Below, one piece after another: positions 10,554-21,248 of a DNA stretch of 42,703 nucleotides (positions within the stretch are counted from its first letter, which is position 1; every line of letters begins with the position of its first letter). The DNA is taken from assembly GCF_016745255.1 (NCBI RefSeq), contig NZ_JADOEQ010000026.1, positions 1-42,703 on the forward strand, in the 5' to 3' direction. Under the pieces are notes generated by a model. That model was given only the letters and a program-made list of their open reading frames with translations. It did no database searches and had not been told where the DNA came from. The position numbers and the translations under genes are program-made. Source of the DNA: Enterococcus sp. BWR-S5 (GTDB lineage Bacteria > Bacillota > Bacilli > Lactobacillales > Enterococcaceae).

Positions 10554-11231
10554 ATGAAAAAAATTTTATTAATAGAAGACGATGAGCATTTACGTCGAGG
10601 AATTTCCTTTACTTTGGAGCAAGAAGGTTATGTAGTTATCAGCCATGATCGGGTAAGTGGTGCAATTGAAAAACTAAAAAACGAACAGCCTAGCTTAGTC
10701 ATTTTGGATGTCAATTTACCTGATGGCAACGGCTTGGAGCTGTGTAAGGCTATTCGAGCAATCAGCCAAACGCCGCTCTTCTTTTTGACAGCGCTGGATA
10801 TGGAAACGGATGTTGTAGCAGGACTAGCTGTCGGCGGGGATGACTATATCACTAAACCATTTTCGTTAGCCATTTTAAAAGCAAAGGTGGCTGCTGTTTT
10901 CCGTCGGGCAGAGTCTTATGAGCAAAAAGTTATTGTTCCACCCTTTACGCTCAATATAGAGCGTAACTGTTTATTGAAAAATGATAAAGAGGTATTGTTG
11001 AGTGCAACAGAATACCGTATCGTCAGCTATTTCATCAAAAATCGAGGAATTGTTTTAGAAAAGGAAAAAATCCTTAGCGTGTTATGGGATGAACAAGGGA
11101 AATTTATAGATGAGAATACTCTTTCCGTTAATATTCGAAGAATTCGCTTGAAGATTGAAGATGACCCTCAAAAGCCAAAATACATCAAGACAATCAGAGG
11201 TATAGGCTACATCTGGGAAAAGGAGGGATGA
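10554..11231 (+). CDS. OmpR/PhoB-family response regulator
   Basis: Cytoplasmic two-component response regulator (225 aa). The receiver domain (1-115) shows the acidic pocket IEDDEH, the phospho-acceptor Asp52 in VILDVNLPDG, and the conserved Lys in DDYITKPFS. The C-terminal winged-helix DNA-binding domain ends with YIKTIRGIGYIWE. It most resembles BceR-like regulators of antimicrobial peptide and envelope stress modules. The kinase begins one base after its stop. The likely target is the ABC transporter operon at 12219, where TAAGC/GCTTA inverted motifs precede the gene. Confidence 0.92.
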   Translation: MKKILLIEDDEHLRRGISFTLEQEGYVVISHDRVSGAIEKLKNEQPSLVILDVNLPDGNGLELCKAIRAISQTPLFFLTALDMETDVVAGLAVGGDDYITKPFSLAILKAKVAAVFRRAESYEQKVIVPPFTLNIERNCLLKNDKEVLLSATEYRIVSYFIKNRGIVLEKEKILSVLWDEQGKFIDENTLSVNIRRIRLKIEDDPQKPKYIKTIRGIGYIWEKEG

Positions 11232-11232
11232 C

Positions 11233-12138
11233 ATGCTGATTTATGCTGTATTACTTGGTACCGTGTGTATGCTAATGTTGCTTCTATGGAAAAACAAGAG
11301 CGCATATGAAGAAGAGCTGGAGAAGGCAACAGACCTATTAGAACAAGTAATCCAAGATGATTTCCCTTTTGAAGCGTTGCGCTATAAAGAGGGACAGGAG
11401 GATAAGCTTGTCTTCAAAGCGATGAGAGTAGCTGAAATCAATAAAAGATACGCTGAAAATGCTGCGGCAGAGCAGAAGAAAACGCAAGAGCTGATTGCCG
11501 ATATTTCCCATCAAATGCGGACACCTTTATCAAGCATCATGATGTACACAGAATTGATGGCAGATTCTTCGCTGCCTCAAAAGGAGCATGACGAATTTCT
11601 GAATCGTATCACACTAAGTTCAGAAAAGTTATCGTGGCTGATTTCCGAGTTTATTACGATTTCCAGATTTGAAGCAAAATCGATGCAGCTGCAAGCTGAA
11701 AGCGGACTGTTGAATGAAACTGTTTATCAAGCAATTGAGATGAATAAGGAACAGGGGAAAAGGAAGCATATCCGTTTTCATTTTGATGCTCAAACACAAA
11801 TAGAGCTGACCCATGATATTCGGTGGACGAGGGAAGCAATCAGTAATGTATTGGATAATGCAGTAAAATATGCCTCTGAAGAATCAGAAGTGACGATAGA
11901 AATTGAGAAATTAGTTTTTTATACCAGAATACGAATTGTCAATGTTGGACAGACACTGTCTTCCTCAGAGCAGCTTCAAGCATTTCAAAAATATTTTAGA
12001 GGAACGAATGCGAAAACGAAGGATGGGGCTGGGATTGGGTTGTATCTGGTTAAGTTGATTCTTGAGGAGCAAGGCGGCTATGGCATTATTGAATCCAGAA
12101 GTAATAAAACAGCGGTATCTCTATTCTTACTAAACTGA
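11233..12138 (+). CDS. Sensor histidine kinase with minimal input domain
   Basis: Membrane histidine kinase of 301 aa. Only one hydrophobic segment (about residues 2-18) is present and there is no extracellular sensor domain. A linker leads to the dimerisation/phosphoacceptor motif ADISHQMRTPLSS with His93 and to an ATPase domain with the N box NVLDNAVKYA and G box GAGIGLYLVK. Kinases this short usually depend on a partner to sense; the co-located ABC permease with large extracytoplasmic domains is the obvious candidate, as in Bce-type modules. The SD AAGGAGGG overlaps the regulator stop, five bases before the ATG. This is a confident family call; the stimulus is inferred. Confidence 0.9.
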   Translation: MLIYAVLLGTVCMLMLLLWKNKSAYEEELEKATDLLEQVIQDDFPFEALRYKEGQEDKLVFKAMRVAEINKRYAENAAAEQKKTQELIADISHQMRTPLSSIMMYTELMADSSLPQKEHDEFLNRITLSSEKLSWLISEFITISRFEAKSMQLQAESGLLNETVYQAIEMNKEQGKRKHIRFHFDAQTQIELTHDIRWTREAISNVLDNAVKYASEESEVTIEIEKLVFYTRIRIVNVGQTLSSSEQLQAFQKYFRGTNAKTKDGAGIGLYLVKLILEEQGGYGIIESRSNKTAVSLFLLN

Positions 12139-12169
12139 AAGAAAGAGAGCTGGCTTTGTCATTATAAAG

Positions 12170-12204
12170 TAAGCTTCCTTGCTTATACTAGGTTTGTAAG
12201 CAAG
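12170..12204 (+). promoter_or_regulatory. Candidate operator of the ABC transporter operon
   Basis: TAAGC at 12170-12174 and GCTTA at 12181-12185 form an inverted pair spaced by six bases; TAAGC recurs at 12197-12201. CTTGCTTA (12178-12185) and TAAGCAAG (12197-12204) can also form an 8-bp hairpin directly before the ribosome binding site. It is a candidate binding site for the adjacent response regulator; TTGTCA at 12156 and TATACT at 12184 are too far apart (22 bases) for an unaided promoter. Confidence 0.4.
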
Positions 12205-12218
12205 AGGAGGAGAAAGAA

Positions 12219-12911
12219 ATGGAAATAGTAGAAGTAAATCAATTAGTGAAAACATACGGTAGTAAAGAAACTCAGGTACATGCGGTTGACCATGTCAATC
12301 TGGTGATTAAGAGTAGAGAATTTGTTACAATAGTCGGCACATCCGGTTCTGGGAAAAGTACTTTGTTGAACCTATTAGGCGGGTTGGATCGTCCAACAGA
12401 AGGGTCCGTGAAAATTGCCGGGAAAAATCTTGAAGCCATGAATGAAGAGGAACTGACAATTTTCCGCAGAAGAAATGTCGGCTTCATCTTTCAGAATTAT
12501 AACCTTGTCCCTGTTTTGAGTGTCTATGAAAATATTGTCTTACCGATTCAACTTGATGGCAACAAAATTGATGAGCCGTTTGTAACGAGCATTATTGAAG
12601 TATTAGGTCTTTCCGGTAAGGAAGATTCATTGCCATCAATGCTTTCAGGCGGGCAGCAGCAACGAGTTGCTATTGCTCGAGCACTTGCCTCTAAGCCGGC
12701 AATCGTTCTGGCGGATGAGCCGACAGGGAATCTGGATAGTCGGACCAGTCAAGATGTGTTGGGACTGCTAAGAACAACTGCAAAGAAGTTCAATCAGACG
12801 GTAATCATGATTACCCACAATGATCAGATTGCACAATTGGCAGACAGAGTCATTCGTATTGAAGACGGGAAACTCGCCGAGATTCAAGTGACCGGTGGTG
12901 ACTGGTCATGA
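12219..12911 (+). CDS. ABC transporter ATP-binding protein, LolD/BceA-like
   Basis: ATPase of 230 aa with Walker [11 protein letters not shown]-loop FQNYN, signature LSGGQQQR, Walker [13 protein letters not shown] and the H-loop in MITHN. This subfamily powers MacB, LolCDE and Bce-type permeases. The ATG at 12219 has a strong AGGAGG upstream. Its TGA overlaps the permease start by four bases. Together with the regulator and kinase upstream it forms a four-gene sense-and-respond module, most likely against an antimicrobial peptide or another envelope-active compound; that function is inferred from architecture. Confidence 0.92.
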   Translation: MEIVEVNQLVKTYGSKETQVHAVDHVNLVIKSREFVTIVGTSGSGKSTLLNLLGGLDRPTEGSVKIAGKNLEAMNEEELTIFRRRNVGFIFQNYNLVPVLSVYENIVLPIQLDGNKIDEPFVTSIIEVLGLSGKEDSLPSMLSGGQQQRVAIARALASKPAIVLADEPTGNLDSRTSQDVLGLLRTTAKKFNQTVIMITHNDQIAQLADRVIRIEDGKLAEIQVTGGDWS

Positions 12912-15349
12912 GGGAGCAGCGAAAGGCGATACATAATTTATGGGTAAAAAGCTTTATCAGTAATAAGCGCAGAAATGGGTTTGTGGTTTTGGCTATTCTT
13001 CTGACAACTGTATTGATTACTGCTGTTATCAGCTTAGGTTCTAGCTTGATTGAAGCGAATGAACAGCAGACGCTTCGATATGTTGGAACCGTAGCAGATG
13101 CAAATATGAATGATTTGACCGATGAACAGTATGATTTAGTTAAGAAATATGATCAGTTGGAAGCTTATGGGCAACAGAGAACAGTGGGAGATGTTGAAGA
13201 CCCTAACTTAACTAAAAAAAAGCAGCAGTTGATTCTTCACTGGTATAATGAATCCGAATGGACTAATCTTCGAAAAGAAGCAATTACTGATTTTACTGGT
13301 GCTTTTCCCAAAAAAGAGAATGAGATACTTGTTCCCTTATCTGCATTATCTATGTTAGGAATCAAAGAACCGAAGCTTGGAATGACGATTCCTTTGACAG
13401 TCCGGATTAACGAAGAGGTTAGAGAGCAGGAGTTTGTTTTATCCGGGTATTACAAGGAGTATGTTACACATCGAGTGACATCTGATCTCAGTTATATTTT
13501 AGTCTCTGATAGCTTTTCAGAGCGATACCCGGACCCGGAAAAGAAAAATACCGTGTCTGTAAAGTATAAGCAAGGAGATGTTTTGGAGCAAAACAAGACA
13601 TTGGCAAAATACCTTAAGCTGTCAGGCTATCAGGAAATTCAGTCGACATTTAAAGAGCCGTCTCAAAATAAGACAACTGTCTTTTTAGGCATTGGTTTAT
13701 TTGCCTCGATTATCTTAGTTTCCGGTGGCTTACTAATCTATAATGTTCTGTACATTTCAATCGCAAATGATATTCGCTTTTTCGGTTTATTGAAGGCAAT
13801 TGGCACAACAGGAAAGCAGCTCCGTAAAATAGTCATTAAGCAAGCGTTGCTTCTGTCTGTAGTGGGTATTACGGCCGGACTACTACTTGGTTGGTTCCTA
13901 TCCTATTGGCTGGTCCCTGTGGCATTGAAAGCAACAACCTTTGCTGACGCAGTGGTTGTTTCTACAGCACCATGGATATATATCAGTGCCGGCACGTTTG
14001 CTCTTATGACAACACTTATTAGCTCAATCAAACCGGCTGGTGTAGCTGCCAAGGTGCCTCCTGTTCTGGCCATTCAATATGTGGAAACAACAGTTAGGCT
14101 GAAAAAGGTTCGCTCGAAAGCCGGTGGAAAGCTGTATTTGATGGCATGGAGAAATATCTTCCGCGATAAAAAACGTGCGCTGACTGTTATTCTTTCGATG
14201 TTTCTAGGCATCACTTTATTTATCAGTGTGAATTCAGCAATAGATAGTATGAATTTCGAGCAGATCGTTGTCAAAGATTTGCCCTATGATGTGGATATCA
14301 GTATGATTGTTCAATCATCGACTGCAACCGGTGAGGGCGAAGATGTACTTGCTGCAATTGAAAACATAGATGGTGTCTCAGACGTGCATGCCTACTTGTA
14401 TGAGCCGATTTTGGTCGATTATGATAAAGAAAAATTTTCTGGCTTTATCGATTCTTACAATGATTATTTCAAATACGGTCGACATGAGCCAAGTGAAGTG
14501 AATCAAGAGAATTTTATCGGAAAGCTTGTAGGAATAGATACGAAGGAAGTGGCTGAATTGATGAAGGAATCTGGCGAAGTTTTTGATGAAGCCGGGTTCA
14601 AAAAAGGAGAATTTGGGTTGGTTCAAACAAATAACCCAGAAGATTTTTCTGAAATACCTGTATTGGCGTTTACGATGTTGTCAGCAAACAGTCGACAGTC
14701 TATCCCAATTGGTGGCGTGATTGCTAATGACTATCTCGGACTTCAGACAGACGGTGGACCAGTCCTCTATATGGCCAAAGAAGCAGCGAATATGTTCCCG
14801 AACGCGGATTTGCTTTCGGTAGCGTTTAACATTGAGAGTCAGAAGGAGGAAGGGATTATTCAGCAACTGAAAGCGATGATTGATGAACAGCCAAACTTCA
14901 AAATCATCACGAAAAAAGATATGCTGAAACAGGCAAGAGAAGAAATCATGACCTTTCGCTTGTTGGGAAATACGTTAGCAATCGTTCTGGCATTGATTGG
15001 CCTATTGAATTTTGTAAATATTATTACCACAAGCTTGATAGCGAGAAAGCAAGAGTTTGCAATATTAGAAAGTATTGGTATGACGCGTAAGCAAACAAAT
15101 CAGGTACTTGCCTTTGAAGGCTTCTACTATGCCGCAATTACTAGTGTGCTAGTAGCAACACTAGGTTCCATAGTAACGTTTGGCCTGTTTCAGGTTGTGA
15201 AAAGCGCAACACCGATGGCCGTGTTTACCTTCCCGTTTGCAACGATGGGTGTATCGCTGTTGTTGATTATTGGGATATGTATAATGACACCGTTGATTGT
15301 AATGAAGCTCTCCGTTCGTCAGGAATTAGCAGACAGAATCAAAGCATGA
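12908..15349 (+). CDS. ABC transporter permease with two FtsX domains
   Basis: Large membrane protein (813 aa). An N-terminal membrane segment (about residues 25-45) is followed by an extracytoplasmic domain (about 50-255), a three-helix FtsX bundle (about 258-385), a second anchor (about 425-445), a second extracytoplasmic domain (about 450-685) and a final three-helix FtsX bundle (about 690-800). The second bundle carries IARKQEFAILESIGMTRKQ, the conserved FtsX coupling loop; the first has NDIRFFGLLKAIGTTGKQ. The duplicated architecture is typical of Firmicutes peptide-resistance or lipid-handling permeases and differs from the single large domain of BceB. It is coupled to the ATPase gene by overlap; a terminator follows. 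Confidence 0.9.
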   Translation: MREQRKAIHNLWVKSFISNKRRNGFVVLAILLTTVLITAVISLGSSLIEANEQQTLRYVGTVADANMNDLTDEQYDLVKKYDQLEAYGQQRTVGDVEDPNLTKKKQQLILHWYNESEWTNLRKEAITDFTGAFPKKENEILVPLSALSMLGIKEPKLGMTIPLTVRINEEVREQEFVLSGYYKEYVTHRVTSDLSYILVSDSFSERYPDPEKKNTVSVKYKQGDVLEQNKTLAKYLKLSGYQEIQSTFKEPSQNKTTVFLGIGLFASIILVSGGLLIYNVLYISIANDIRFFGLLKAIGTTGKQLRKIVIKQALLLSVVGITAGLLLGWFLSYWLVPVALKATTFADAVVVSTAPWIYISAGTFALMTTLISSIKPAGVAAKVPPVLAIQYVETTVRLKKVRSKAGGKLYLMAWRNIFRDKKRALTVILSMFLGITLFISVNSAIDSMNFEQIVVKDLPYDVDISMIVQSSTATGEGEDVLAAIENIDGVSDVHAYLYEPILVDYDKEKFSGFIDSYNDYFKYGRHEPSEVNQENFIGKLVGIDTKEVAELMKESGEVFDEAGFKKGEFGLVQTNNPEDFSEIPVLAFTMLSANSRQSIPIGGVIANDYLGLQTDGGPVLYMAKEAANMFPNADLLSVAFNIESQKEEGIIQQLKAMIDEQPNFKIITKKDMLKQAREEIMTFRLLGNTLAIVLALIGLLNFVNIITTSLIARKQEFAILESIGMTRKQTNQVLAFEGFYYAAITSVLVATLGSIVTFGLFQVVKSATPMAVFTFPFATMGVSLLLIIGICIMTPLIVMKLSVRQELADRIKA

Positions 15350-15383
15350 CGAAAATAGGTTGAGGGTTTTAATAGATTTTAAT

Positions 15384-15440
15384 AAAAGGTACTGCAAGCG
15401 CTATGGACGTCTTAATCCATAGCGGGCGGTACCTTTTCAG
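15384..15440 (+). terminator. Terminator after the two-component/ABC module
   Basis: Two nested stems: AAAAGGTAC (15384-15392) with GTACCTTTT (15429-15437), and inside it CGCTATGGA (15399-15407) with TCCATAGCG (15416-15424). A T-run closes the outer arm. Confidence 0.7.
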
Positions 15441-15767
15441 CATGAATAAAAAGAATAAATGATAAAAAGAGGTCGCAACACCAGAAAGTCTCATTTTTAA
15501 AATAAGAGAGACAGAGCCTTTGAAAGCGAGACTTTAATGGAAAATGAGGCAGTGTTTTCTCGTATACGCTCGATTGTATTTCCGAAAATTTAATAGTATA
15601 CTTAACAATGTTCAGACCTATAAATGGGAAAGAATGAGTGCTGGAAAAGCTTTTTTTACAACAGTATCTTTTTGATAAAACGAAGGTATAAAAAAGATAA
15701 GGCATCGTTTTCCCCAAGGGTCTTTTTTGTCCGCAGAGAGCTATAGTAGTAAGAGGAGGTTCGATTT
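15441..15767. other. polC upstream region
   Basis: About 330 bases without a convincing gene. It contains the probable polC promoter at 15574-15602 and, closer to the gene, an AAAAAAGA/TCTTTTTT pair (15690-15697 with 15721-15728) around a 23-base loop that could be a weak leader terminator. Confidence 0.45.
15574..15602 (+). promoter_or_regulatory. Probable polC promoter
   Basis: TTGTAT at 15574-15579 and TATACT at 15597-15602 are separated by the optimal 17 bases. It leaves a 5' leader of about 160 bases. Confidence 0.55.
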
Positions 15768-18700
15768 TTGGAGCAAGAACAAGACTTATTTAAAAAATTA
15801 TTGGATCAGATCCAGTTAGAAGAATCTGAAAGAGAGCATCCCATCTTAAAAGAAGGAAAGATAAAGAAGGTGTTGGTGCACCAAAAAAGCCGACTTTGGG
15901 AATTTCATTTGGAAATGCCTGAAATTTTACCGGTTATGTTGTATCAATCGTTGATTCAGCATATTGAACTTGGGTTTCAACAAATCGCTGCAACATCTGT
16001 TACGATTGAAACAGCGAATGGTGGAGCTTACACAGAACAGCAATTAGTAGATTACTGGCAGCTGGCACTTCTGAATAATCAATGTGAGTCTCCGTTAGTT
16101 CAACGGGTGGTGAAGCAGCAGACACCGCTTATACAGGATCAGAAGGTTATTTTACCTGTAGACAATGAGGCGGTCATCTCTTATCTGAAGCAGCAGTATT
16201 TACCGATTATTGAAAATCTATATAGCCAATACGGGTTTAAAAGGTTTCATATTGAGCCTAAAATGGATCAGCAGCAGGCGGAGCGTGTGCTGAAGTTGTT
16301 TGAAGAAAGAAAGCAAGAACAAGCAGAGGCTTTCCAACAGCAGGCAGCCGAGTCTCTTGTGAAGCATGAGCAGCGCAAAAAGGAAAAACAGGCATCCGTG
16401 GGCACATTAGATGGACCTGTTAAGCTAGGAAGAAATATCCCAAGTGATGAAGCAATTCTGCCGATGTCCAATATTTTAGAAGAAGAGCGTCGTGTCACAA
16501 TTGAAGGATTTATTTTCGATAAGGAAATTCGGGAGCTGCGTTCAAAGAGAAAAATCTTGATTTTGAAAATTACCGATTACACATCCTCTTTTATTGTGAA
16601 GAAATTTTCGAACGGTGAGAAGGATGAACAGGTTTTTGAAGCGATTAAGCCGAAAAGTTGGATTCGTGTTCGAGGAAGCGTTCAGGAAGACACCTTTATG
16701 CGTGACTTAGTAATGAACGCCCAGGATTTGATGGAAGTCACTCATGAATCAAGAAAAGATTATCTGCCTGAAGGCGAAAAAAGAGTCGAGCTTCATGTCC
16801 ATAGCAACATGAGTACAATGGACGCAACAAACAATATTGGCGATTTGGTAGCCCAGGCTGGAAAATGGGGGCATAAAGCGATTGCGATTACCGACCATGG
16901 TGGAGCACAGGGATTCCCGGATGCCCACAGTGCCGGTAAAAAGGCAGGAGTCAAGATTCTTTATGGAGTTGAGGCAAATGTCGTTGATGATGGTGTTCCA
17001 ATTGCTTATAATGAAGCACATATTGAACTGAGTGAAGCAACCTATGTTGTTTTTGACGTGGAAACGACAGGTCTATCCGCAGTTTACGATACAATCATTG
17101 AGCTTGCGGCAGTCAAAATGCATAAAGGAAATATTATTGAGACTTTCGAGCAGTTTATTGATCCGGGGCATCCGTTATCACAAACGACAATCAACCTGAC
17201 AGGAATTACAGATGAGATGGTTCGAGGGTCGAAATCTGAAGAAGAAGTACTAAGATTATTTAAGGAATTTGCTGAGGGAACTATTTTAGTCGCCCATAAT
17301 GCTTCCTTTGATATGGGCTTCTTGAATACAAGTAATGGAAAATATGGGATTCCGGAAGCGGAAAACCCAGTCATCGATACGTTGGAGCTATCTCGTTATC
17401 TGCACCCTACCTTTAAGAGTCATCGTTTGAATACGTTGTCCAAGAAGTTCGGTGTCAATCTTGAACAGCATCACCGTGCAATTTATGACTCGGAATCAAC
17501 GGGTCACTTATGCTGGATATTTTTGAAGGATGCGAAAGAGAACCATCAAATGATTTATCACGATCAGCTGAACATGCATATTGGTGAAGGTGACTCCTAC
17601 AAGCGAGCTCGACCTTTCCATGCAACTATTTTGGCAACCACTCAAGCGGGATTGAAGAACCTGTTTAAGCTGATTTCAATGTCAAACGTTAATTACTTCT
17701 TCCGAATTCCAAGAATTCCCCGTTCTCAATTAAACAAACTGCGTGAAGGCTTGATTATTGGTACGGCGTGTTCAAATGGTGAGGTCTTTGAAGCGATGAT
17801 GCAAAAAGGGGTAGAAGAAGCAAAAAATCGGGCGAAATTCTATGACTACATTGAGGTAATGCCAAAAGCGGTTTATGCGCCGTTATTGGAGCAGGAACTA
17901 GTTAAAAATGAAGCCGATTTAGAGGAAATTATTAAAAACCTGATTAAAATTGGTGATGAGCTGGATAAGCCGGTTGTTGCTACCGGGAACGTTCATTACT
18001 TAAACGAAGAGGATAGTGTCTACCGTAAAATTCTTATTGGCTCTATGGGAGGAGCCAATCCACTGAATCGTAGCAGCTTACCAGCGGTTCATTTTAGAAC
18101 GACAGATGAAATGCTGACAGCTTTTAATTTTCTAGGTGAGGAAACAGCCAGAAAAATTGTCATTGAAAATACAAATGCGATTGCGGATATGTGTGAGGAA
18201 ATCACTCCGGTGAAAGATGACTTATATACACCGAAAATTCCTGGTTCTGAGGATGAGATTCGTAATCTTAGTTATTCAAGAGCCAAAGAGCTTTATGGTG
18301 AACCGTTGCCTGATATAGTTGAAAAGCGATTGAAAAAAGAGCTGGACAGTATCATCGGAAATGGGTTTTCGGTTATTTACTTAATCTCGCAAAAGCTTGT
18401 ACACAAGAGCATGGAGGATGGCTATTTGGTTGGTTCGCGGGGGTCTGTTGGGTCCAGCTTTGTAGCAACGATGACAGGAATCACAGAGGTTAATCCTTTA
18501 GCACCTCACTACCATTGCCCAAACTGCCAATACTCAGAATTCTTTGAAGACGGTTCTTATGGTTCCGGCTTCGATATGCCTGAAAAGAGCTGCCCAAATT
18601 GCGGCGCACGTCTGTTTAAAGATGGTCATGATATTCCGTTTGAAACGTTCCTTGGTTTCCATGGGGACAAGGTCCCCGATATTGACTTGAACTTCTCCGG

Positions 18701-20123
18701 AGATTATCAGGCTGAAGCTCATGGCTATACGAAGGTTCTGTTTGGGGAAGAGTATGTTTACCGAGCAGGAACGATTGGTACGGTTGCTGATAAAACAGCT
18801 TATGGTTTCGTGAAGGGCTATGAAAGAGATCATAATTTACATTTTCGGGCTGCTGAAATTGATCGATTGGCAAAAGGCTCTACAGGTGTGAAGAGAACCA
18901 CTGGTCAGCATCCGGGGGGGATTATTGTTATCCCCGACTATATGGATGTCTATGATTTTACGCCGATTCAATTTCCAGCAGATGACCAGGATGCTGAATG
19001 GAAAACAACGCATTTTGATTTCCATTCCATTCATGATAATGTCCTAAAGCTTGATATACTTGGACACGATGATCCTACCGTCATTCGGATGCTTCAGGAC
19101 CTTTCCGGAATTGATCCTAAAACTATTCCTACCGATGATCCTGAGGTCATGCGCATTTTTGAAGGAACAGAGGTACTCGGCGTTAATTCAGATCAGATAT
19201 TCTCCAAGACCGGAACACTGGGTATCCCAGAATTCGGTACTCGTTTTGTTCGGGGCATGTTGGAGCAAACACACCCATCCACCTTTGCTGAGCTGCTGCA
19301 GATTTCCGGACTTTCTCACGGAACCGATGTATGGCTGGGGAATGCAGAAGAGCTGATTCGTCGCGGTGAAGCCAATCTTGCAGAGGTAATTGGTTGTCGA
19401 GATGATATCATGGTTTATCTTATTCATGCCGGATTGGATGATGGCATGGCGTTTAAAATCATGGAAACAGTGCGTAAAGGACTATGGAATAAGATTCCTG
19501 ATGAGTTAAGGGAAGAGTACCTGAAAGCTATGCGCGAGAATAATGTGCCTGAATGGTACATTGATTCTTGTTCCAAGATAAAGTATATGTTCCCCAAAGC
19601 CCATGCGGCTGCCTACGTTTTGATGGCATTACGGGTAGCATATTTCAAAGTGTATTTCCCGATTCTTTATTACTGTGCATATTTCTCTGTCCGTGCGGAT
19701 GATTTTGATTTGGTTGCTATGTCTCAAGGGAAAGAAGCAACGAAAGCACGTATGAAGGAGATTCAGGATAAAGGGCTTGAAGCGTCAACAAAAGAGAAAA
19801 ACCTGCTGACGGTTTTAGAGATTGCCAATGAAATGCTGGAAAGAGGCTATAAATTCAGTATGATTGATTTGTATAAATCTGATGCAGAAAACTTTGTTAT
19901 TGATGGGGATACCTTGATTGCACCATTCCGTGCAGTACCAAGCTTGGGATTGAACGTGGCGAATGCAATCGTTGAAGCAAGACAGGACCGTGAGTTCCTA
20001 TCTAAAGAAGATTTAGCAACCCGCGGAAAGGTATCAAAAACACTGATTGAATATATGAATGATAATGGTGTATTGAAGGATTTACCTGATGAAAATCAGT
20101 TGTCATTATTCGATATGCTATAA
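15768..20123 (+). CDS. polC: DNA polymerase III alpha subunit, Gram-positive PolC type
   Basis: Replicative polymerase with built-in proofreading (1451 aa, the usual PolC length). In order: N-terminal domain, OB fold (about residues 235-325), a PHP domain starting with [13 protein letters not shown], interrupted by a DEDD exonuclease ([14 protein letters not shown] near 427 and [11 protein letters not shown]), then the polymerase core with [12 protein letters not shown]. Four cysteines in CPNC...CPNC near residues 917-945 form the zinc site of PolC. The extreme C-terminus, QLSLFDML, contains a beta-clamp binding motif. The start is TTG at 15768, supported by GAGGAGGT nine bases upstream. It is monocistronic, with a terminator shared with the convergent dehydrogenase gene. 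Confidence 0.97.
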   Translation: MEQEQDLFKKLLDQIQLEESEREHPILKEGKIKKVLVHQKSRLWEFHLEMPEILPVMLYQSLIQHIELGFQQIAATSVTIETANGGAYTEQQLVDYWQLALLNNQCESPLVQRVVKQQTPLIQDQKVILPVDNEAVISYLKQQYLPIIENLYSQYGFKRFHIEPKMDQQQAERVLKLFEERKQEQAEAFQQQAAESLVKHEQRKKEKQASVGTLDGPVKLGRNIPSDEAILPMSNILEEERRVTIEGFIFDKEIRELRSKRKILILKITDYTSSFIVKKFSNGEKDEQVFEAIKPKSWIRVRGSVQEDTFMRDLVMNAQDLMEVTHESRKDYLPEGEKRVELHVHSNMSTMDATNNIGDLVAQAGKWGHKAIAITDHGGAQGFPDAHSAGKKAGVKILYGVEANVVDDGVPIAYNEAHIELSEATYVVFDVETTGLSAVYDTIIELAAVKMHKGNIIETFEQFIDPGHPLSQTTINLTGITDEMVRGSKSEEEVLRLFKEFAEGTILVAHNASFDMGFLNTSNGKYGIPEAENPVIDTLELSRYLHPTFKSHRLNTLSKKFGVNLEQHHRAIYDSESTGHLCWIFLKDAKENHQMIYHDQLNMHIGEGDSYKRARPFHATILATTQAGLKNLFKLISMSNVNYFFRIPRIPRSQLNKLREGLIIGTACSNGEVFEAMMQKGVEEAKNRAKFYDYIEVMPKAVYAPLLEQELVKNEADLEEIIKNLIKIGDELDKPVVATGNVHYLNEEDSVYRKILIGSMGGANPLNRSSLPAVHFRTTDEMLTAFNFLGEETARKIVIENTNAIADMCEEITPVKDDLYTPKIPGSEDEIRNLSYSRAKELYGEPLPDIVEKRLKKELDSIIGNGFSVIYLISQKLVHKSMEDGYLVGSRGSVGSSFVATMTGITEVNPLAPHYHCPNCQYSEFFEDGSYGSGFDMPEKSCPNCGARLFKDGHDIPFETFLGFHGDKVPDIDLNFSGDYQAEAHGYTKVLFGEEYVYRAGTIGTVADKTAYGFVKGYERDHNLHFRAAEIDRLAKGSTGVKRTTGQHPGGIIVIPDYMDVYDFTPIQFPADDQDAEWKTTHFDFHSIHDNVLKLDILGHDDPTVIRMLQDLSGIDPKTIPTDDPEVMRIFEGTEVLGVNSDQIFSKTGTLGIPEFGTRFVRGMLEQTHPSTFAELLQISGLSHGTDVWLGNAEELIRRGEANLAEVIGCRDDIMVYLIHAGLDDGMAFKIMETVRKGLWNKIPDELREEYLKAMRENNVPEWYIDSCSKIKYMFPKAHAAAYVLMALRVAYFKVYFPILYYCAYFSVRADDFDLVAMSQGKEATKARMKEIQDKGLEASTKEKNLLTVLEIANEMLERGYKFSMIDLYKSDAENFVIDGDTLIAPFRAVPSLGLNVANAIVEARQDREFLSKEDLATRGKVSKTLIEYMNDNGVLKDLPDENQLSLFDML

Positions 20124-20134
20124 GATGTAAAATG

Positions 20135-20187
20135 AAAACAGCAATCTGACTAAGCCATTTCATAAAGCTTAATCAGATTGCTGTTTT
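20135..20187. terminator. Bidirectional terminator, polC and dehydrogenase gene
   Basis: AAAACAGCAATCTGA (20135-20149) pairs perfectly with its complement at 20173-20187, with an additional TAAGC/GCTTA pair inside. The stem has A/T runs on both flanks and sits between two convergent genes. Confidence 0.88.
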
Positions 20188-20201
20188 ATTTGTTAAGTTT
20201 C

Positions 20202-21200
20202 TTAGTCTAAAGGAATTAGGCTGTCTGTTTGTCCGGTTTTTTCTAGTTCTAAGAGGCTGTTTAAGGAGCTCTCCATCAAAATTTTCGATGCTTCGAGTGT
20301 ATAAAAGGCAATATGAGGCGTTACAATAACTGTATCCAGAGCAAGAAGATCGGCAATGTAAGGATGCTCCCTAGTCTGTTCTTCTTTCGTTTTATTGATA
20401 TACAGGTCTTCGTTTTCCAATGTATCCAGTCCGGCACCACCAATTGTCCCTGCTTCCAGAGCTGAAAGAAGAGCTTTAGTATCGATTAATGGGCCACGAG
20501 CTGTATTTATAATTAGTGCATCTGGTTTCATTACGCGTAGTAGTTTTTCATCAATTAAATGGTGATTTTCCGGTGTGTAAGGCGTATGCAGACTAAGAAT
20601 ATCTGCTTTTTCGGCTACGGCTTCAATGGTTGGCAAATACGTTAATATTGACTCGACATTCTTTTTTGGAAACTTGTCATAGCCAATAACATTGGCTCCT
20701 AATGAGCGGAATAGCTCAGCAGTAGTTAGACCAATATGTCCGGTTCCGATGATGCCTACAGTCAGGTCATGAATTTCTCTGCCAATCAATCCATCAAGAA
20801 CAAAGTCTTGCTGCTGTTCTCTTTGTAAAAGCCTTGGCATATGTCGAAGCAGCATAAAGCTTAGTGTTAGTGCATGTTCAGCAATCGCGCGGGGGCTGTA
20901 TACTGGCACATTCGCTGCTTTAATGTTATATTTTTTTAGGTATTCCTTTGACAGCCCATCAATGCCGGCAGAACGGGTGGACAGAAATCGAATCCCATAG
21001 TCTGCCATTTTTTGATAGGTAGCTTCATCATGGACAGCAGCCATTTGTTGAAAAGAAACAGCATCTGCGTTTTTTGCTAAGCTGATGGTCTCAGCATTCA
21101 ATTCTTGATCACTTGTTTCCAGTGTAATGCCATATTCAGCAGCCCATTGCTCTGCAACAGGTTGTTCTTTTTTACCGATACCGAAGATAAAAATTTTCAT
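20202..21200 (-). CDS. D-2-hydroxyacid dehydrogenase (D-lactate dehydrogenase-like)
   Basis: NAD-dependent dehydrogenase of 332 aa reducing a 2-keto acid such as pyruvate to the D-hydroxy acid. The Rossmann motif is GIIGTGHIGLTTAELF followed by an Asp in IGYDKFP, indicating NAD preference. Catalytic residues are recognisable: Arg in INTARGPLID, Glu in LDTLENED and His in TPHIAFYT. The closest known families are D-lactate and D-2-hydroxyisocaproate dehydrogenases; the VanH group is also related, but there is no vanA/vanX neighbour. ATG at 21200 is preceded by AAAGGAAG. A 24-base inverted repeat at 21225-21248 could be its operator. Substrate is not decided by sequence alone. Confidence 0.87.
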   Translation of the reverse strand: MKIFIFGIGKKEQPVAEQWAAEYGITLETSDQELNAETISLAKNADAVSFQQMAAVHDEATYQKMADYGIRFLSTRSAGIDGLSKEYLKKYNIKAANVPVYSPRAIAEHALTLSFMLLRHMPRLLQREQQQDFVLDGLIGREIHDLTVGIIGTGHIGLTTAELFRSLGANVIGYDKFPKKNVESILTYLPTIEAVAEKADILSLHTPYTPENHHLIDEKLLRVMKPDALIINTARGPLIDTKALLSALEAGTIGGAGLDTLENEDLYINKTKEEQTREHPYIADLLALDTVIVTPHIAFYTLEASKILMESSLNSLLELEKTGQTDSLIPLD

Positions 21201-21224
21201 AAAAATCTTCCTTTCTTGTTCTGT

Positions 21225-21248
21225 GATACGTCAAAGTTTTGACATATC
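21225..21248 (-). promoter_or_regulatory. Inverted repeat upstream of the dehydrogenase gene
   Basis: Arms GATACGTCAAA and TTTGACATATC (10 of 11 positions complementary) around a 2-base centre. It lies 25-48 bases before the start codon, in the likely promoter region, so it is a candidate repressor site. It does not match the Rex consensus as I know it. Confidence 0.4.

Noticed and set aside
20202-21200. VanH-type dehydrogenase of a vancomycin resistance cluster
   Set aside because: Same superfamily, but there is no vanA ligase, vanX or vanRS nearby; D-lactate or D-hydroxyacid metabolism is simpler.
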